From Bacteroidales bacterium (lineage in GTDB: Bacteria > Bacteroidota > Bacteroidia > Bacteroidales > JAAUTT01), in assembly GCA_012031335.1 (NCBI GenBank), contig JAAUTT010000231.1, positions 1 through 6,984 on the forward strand: DNA of 6,984 bases. Direction: 5' to 3'. Positions within the stretch are counted from its first letter, which is position 1; each line of letters begins with the position of its first letter. The notes under the pieces were generated by a model. It was not told the origin of the DNA, made no database searches, and was given only the letters and a program-made list of their open reading frames with translations. The translations under genes were made by a program, and so were the position numbers. Shown piece by piece: positions 6,179 to 6,984 of this stretch.

Positions 6179-6505
6179 TTGATGAACGACAAAAAGCCCT
6201 ACCTGGAGCCCAAACTAACACTCAATGCCTTGGCGGCAGAGCTTAACATCTCGGTTAATTATCTGTCGCAGCTCATCAACCAGTATCAGGGCAAAAATTT
6301 TTACGATTTTGTAAATGGATTTCGCATTGAAGAATTTAAATCGCGCGTTTTATCGCCCAAAAACCAGCACTTAACCATCCTCGCCCTGGCATTCGATTCG
6401 GGCTTTAATTCAAAATCGTCATTCAATCTGGCATTTAAAAAGCATACCGGATTAACTCCTTCCGAATTTCTTGCTGAAAAGAACAGTCCTGCCAATGTCA
6501 GTTAA
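6179..6505 (+). CDS. DNA-binding half (HTH_18) of the frameshifted 7TM AraC-family regulator
   Basis: The HTH_AraC domain comprises two helix-turn-helix units. The first contains LTLNALAAELNISVNYLSQL, the second the conserved TILALAFDSGFNSKSSFN, followed by FKKHTGLTPSEFL, the near-invariant family ending. TTG 6179 (or ATG 6182) is only the first start-like codon. The same frame is open back to 5903 and encodes, from 5951, the seventh membrane span (EIILFIFFLGYFGI) and a polar linker, so the DNA-binding part belongs to the protein that starts at 5350. Numbered in the joined protein, the HTH region covers about residues 289-375 of 384. Membrane-tethered AraC proteins of this type respond to a signal at the membrane and control genes nearby or elsewhere; no ligand can be inferred. 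If the frameshift is real, this half would be poorly translated and unanchored. Confidence 0.82.
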   Translation: MMNDKKPYLEPKLTLNALAAELNISVNYLSQLINQYQGKNFYDFVNGFRIEEFKSRVLSPKNQHLTILALAFDSGFNSKSSFNLAFKKHTGLTPSEFLAEKNSPANVS

Positions 6506-6527
6506 TTAACTGATATGTAATAATCTA

Positions 6528-6566
6528 AACGTATTTCCGTATACGTTCGGACGTGCAGCGTGTCCG
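6528..6566 (+). repeat. Two adjacent hairpins directly upstream of the terminator
   Basis: AACGTA 6528-6533 pairs with TACGTT 6542-6547 (8-nt loop). CGGAC 6548-6552 pairs with GTCCG 6562-6566 (9-nt loop). The second begins at the base following the first, so they could stack in RNA. They fall in the 3' untranslated part of the regulator transcript. Confidence 0.4.
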
Positions 6567-6573
6567 TCTCTAT

Positions 6574-6602
6574 AGGCCCGGTCGATGGGCCTTTGCTTTT
6601 TC
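6574..6602 (+). terminator. Rho-independent terminator
   Basis: AGGCCC (6574-6579) and GGGCCT (6587-6592) form a perfect GC-rich 6-bp stem with a 7-nt loop, followed by the T-rich tract TTTGCTTTTTC. It lies 69 nt after the regulator's stop codon and just 24 nt before the next start codon, so it can end the regulator transcript. It could also act as an attenuator if transcription reads through into 6626 onward. Confidence 0.72.
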
Positions 6603-6625
6603 TTCACCTTTGACAAAAAATTGAA

Positions 6626-6742
6626 ATGAGAAACGCAAAACAAAGACGGACAAAGGCATTAACAACCATGCTGATCATTCTTATAAATATAGTGAGTGTT
6701 TCTATTTTGATTTTTATTGTATACATCTTATTCACTAGTTAA
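6626..6742 (+). CDS. Small single-span membrane protein, 38 residues
   Basis: The ORF starts ATG 6626 and ends TAA 6740-6742. A strongly basic N-terminus (MRNAKQRRTK) is followed by one hydrophobic span, residues 15-36, with LIILINIVSVSILIFIVYIL. The positive-inside rule places the N-terminus in the cytoplasm. Only 21 nt separate it from the next gene, so the two are likely co-transcribed. CACCTTTG at 6605-6612 is one base off a -7 box. No family is recognised. The basic-then-hydrophobic layout and the close spacing favour a real gene, but an ORF this short could be chance in AT-rich DNA. Confidence 0.48.
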   Translation: MRNAKQRRTKALTTMLIILINIVSVSILIFIVYILFTS

Positions 6743-6763
6743 TCCATTAAAACAATAAAAGTT

Positions 6764-6984
6764 ATGCAAACATTCCTTAAACTTATCGCAGCCTTTTTAA
6801 TGCTGACATCCCTCACTGTAAAAGCACAAAATCTTACCCAGACAATCAAAGGCAGAGTGCTGGACAAAGCAAGCCAGAGTGGTATTCCGGGGGCAGCGGT
6901 CGTTATTGCCGGAACCAGTCCTCTTTTAGCTGCGGGAGCTGATGCCGACGGTAATTTCCGAATTGCCAACGTTCCTGTGGGCCG
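6764..6984 (+). CDS. Secreted CarboxypepD_reg-like protein, probably a TonB-dependent receptor (3' end outside the window)
   Basis: The visible 73 residues begin with a Sec signal peptide: MQTFLK, a hydrophobic core (LIAAFLMLTSL), then TVKA and a likely signal peptidase I cut before QN (residue 22). There is no lipobox Cys, so it is not a lipoprotein. The mature part starts a carboxypeptidase-regulatory-like beta-sandwich: TIKGRVLDKASQSGIPGAAV, VIAGTSP, then DADGNFRIANVPVG. In Bacteroidota this N-terminal module is most often the prefix of large outer-membrane TonB-dependent (SusC/RagA-like) receptors, less often of other exported proteins. The barrel and plug are off the window, so the receptor call is inferred. 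The preceding AraC-type regulator and the 38-residue membrane ORF could form one regulated locus. Confidence 0.8.
   Translation, partial: MQTFLKLIAAFLMLTSLTVKAQNLTQTIKGRVLDKASQSGIPGAAVVIAGTSPLLAAGADADGNFRIANVPVG

Noticed and set aside
6301..6495. Minus-strand ORF opposite the HTH domain
   Set aside because: Shadow of the AraC-type HTH coding sequence.
6739..6969. Minus-strand ORF opposite the secreted protein
   Set aside because: The + strand carries a signal peptide and a CarboxypepD_reg domain; this is a shadow.

Overview
The window looks like chromosomal DNA from a member of the Bacteroidota, probably class Bacteroidia. The evidence is low-to-moderate GC, almost no Shine-Dalgarno sequences ahead of starts, several matches to the phylum's TAnnTTTG -7 promoter box, a membrane-anchored AraC-type regulator with the PLLHGPLLYLY motif, and a secreted protein that starts with a carboxypeptidase-regulatory-like domain. 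Genus cannot be judged from the sequence.

Layout, left to right. (1) 1-1986, + strand: the 3' part of a multi-PAS hybrid histidine kinase. Its frame is clean from base 88 onward, but the first ~90 bases carry what look like four single-base indels in compensating pairs. (2) 1987-2386: no long ORF. On the minus strand at 2022-2263 there is a convincing ~79-residue gene if two 4-base homopolymers are each shortened by one base; it has its own promoter-like box. (3) 2387-3033, minus strand: a type II toxin-antitoxin pair, a DUF2281-like antitoxin overlapping a PIN-domain toxin by 16 nt, with a good -33/-7 promoter so close to the antitoxin start that the mRNA may be leaderless. (4) 3034-3313: non-coding, with the promoter and an inverted repeat. 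(5) 3314-3625, + strand: a MmcQ/YjbR-family protein. (6) 3747-5168, + strand: an atypical SDR/NAD(P)-binding protein fused to a C-terminal DUF2867 domain. (7) 5350-6505, + strand: a 7TM-type AraC-family regulator split by one extra base in TTTT at 5947-5950. (8) 6528-6602: three consecutive hairpins, the last a Rho-independent terminator. (9) 6626-6742: a 38-residue single-span membrane ORF, followed 21 nt later by (10) a secreted CarboxypepD_reg-like protein, probably a TonB-dependent receptor, that runs off the right edge.

The genes are mostly independent transcription units. Two groups are functionally linked: the TA pair is a typical overlapping operon, and the membrane AraC regulator, the 38-residue ORF and the secreted protein form a plausible regulator-plus-target block, although the terminator separates the regulator from its downstream neighbours. 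The most unusual feature is repeated frame disruption, several times at 4-base homopolymers (73-76, 2140-2143, 2165-2168, 5947-5950). Unpolished sequence is the simplest explanation. At 5947 the context UUU UAA U would also permit programmed +1 frameshifting.
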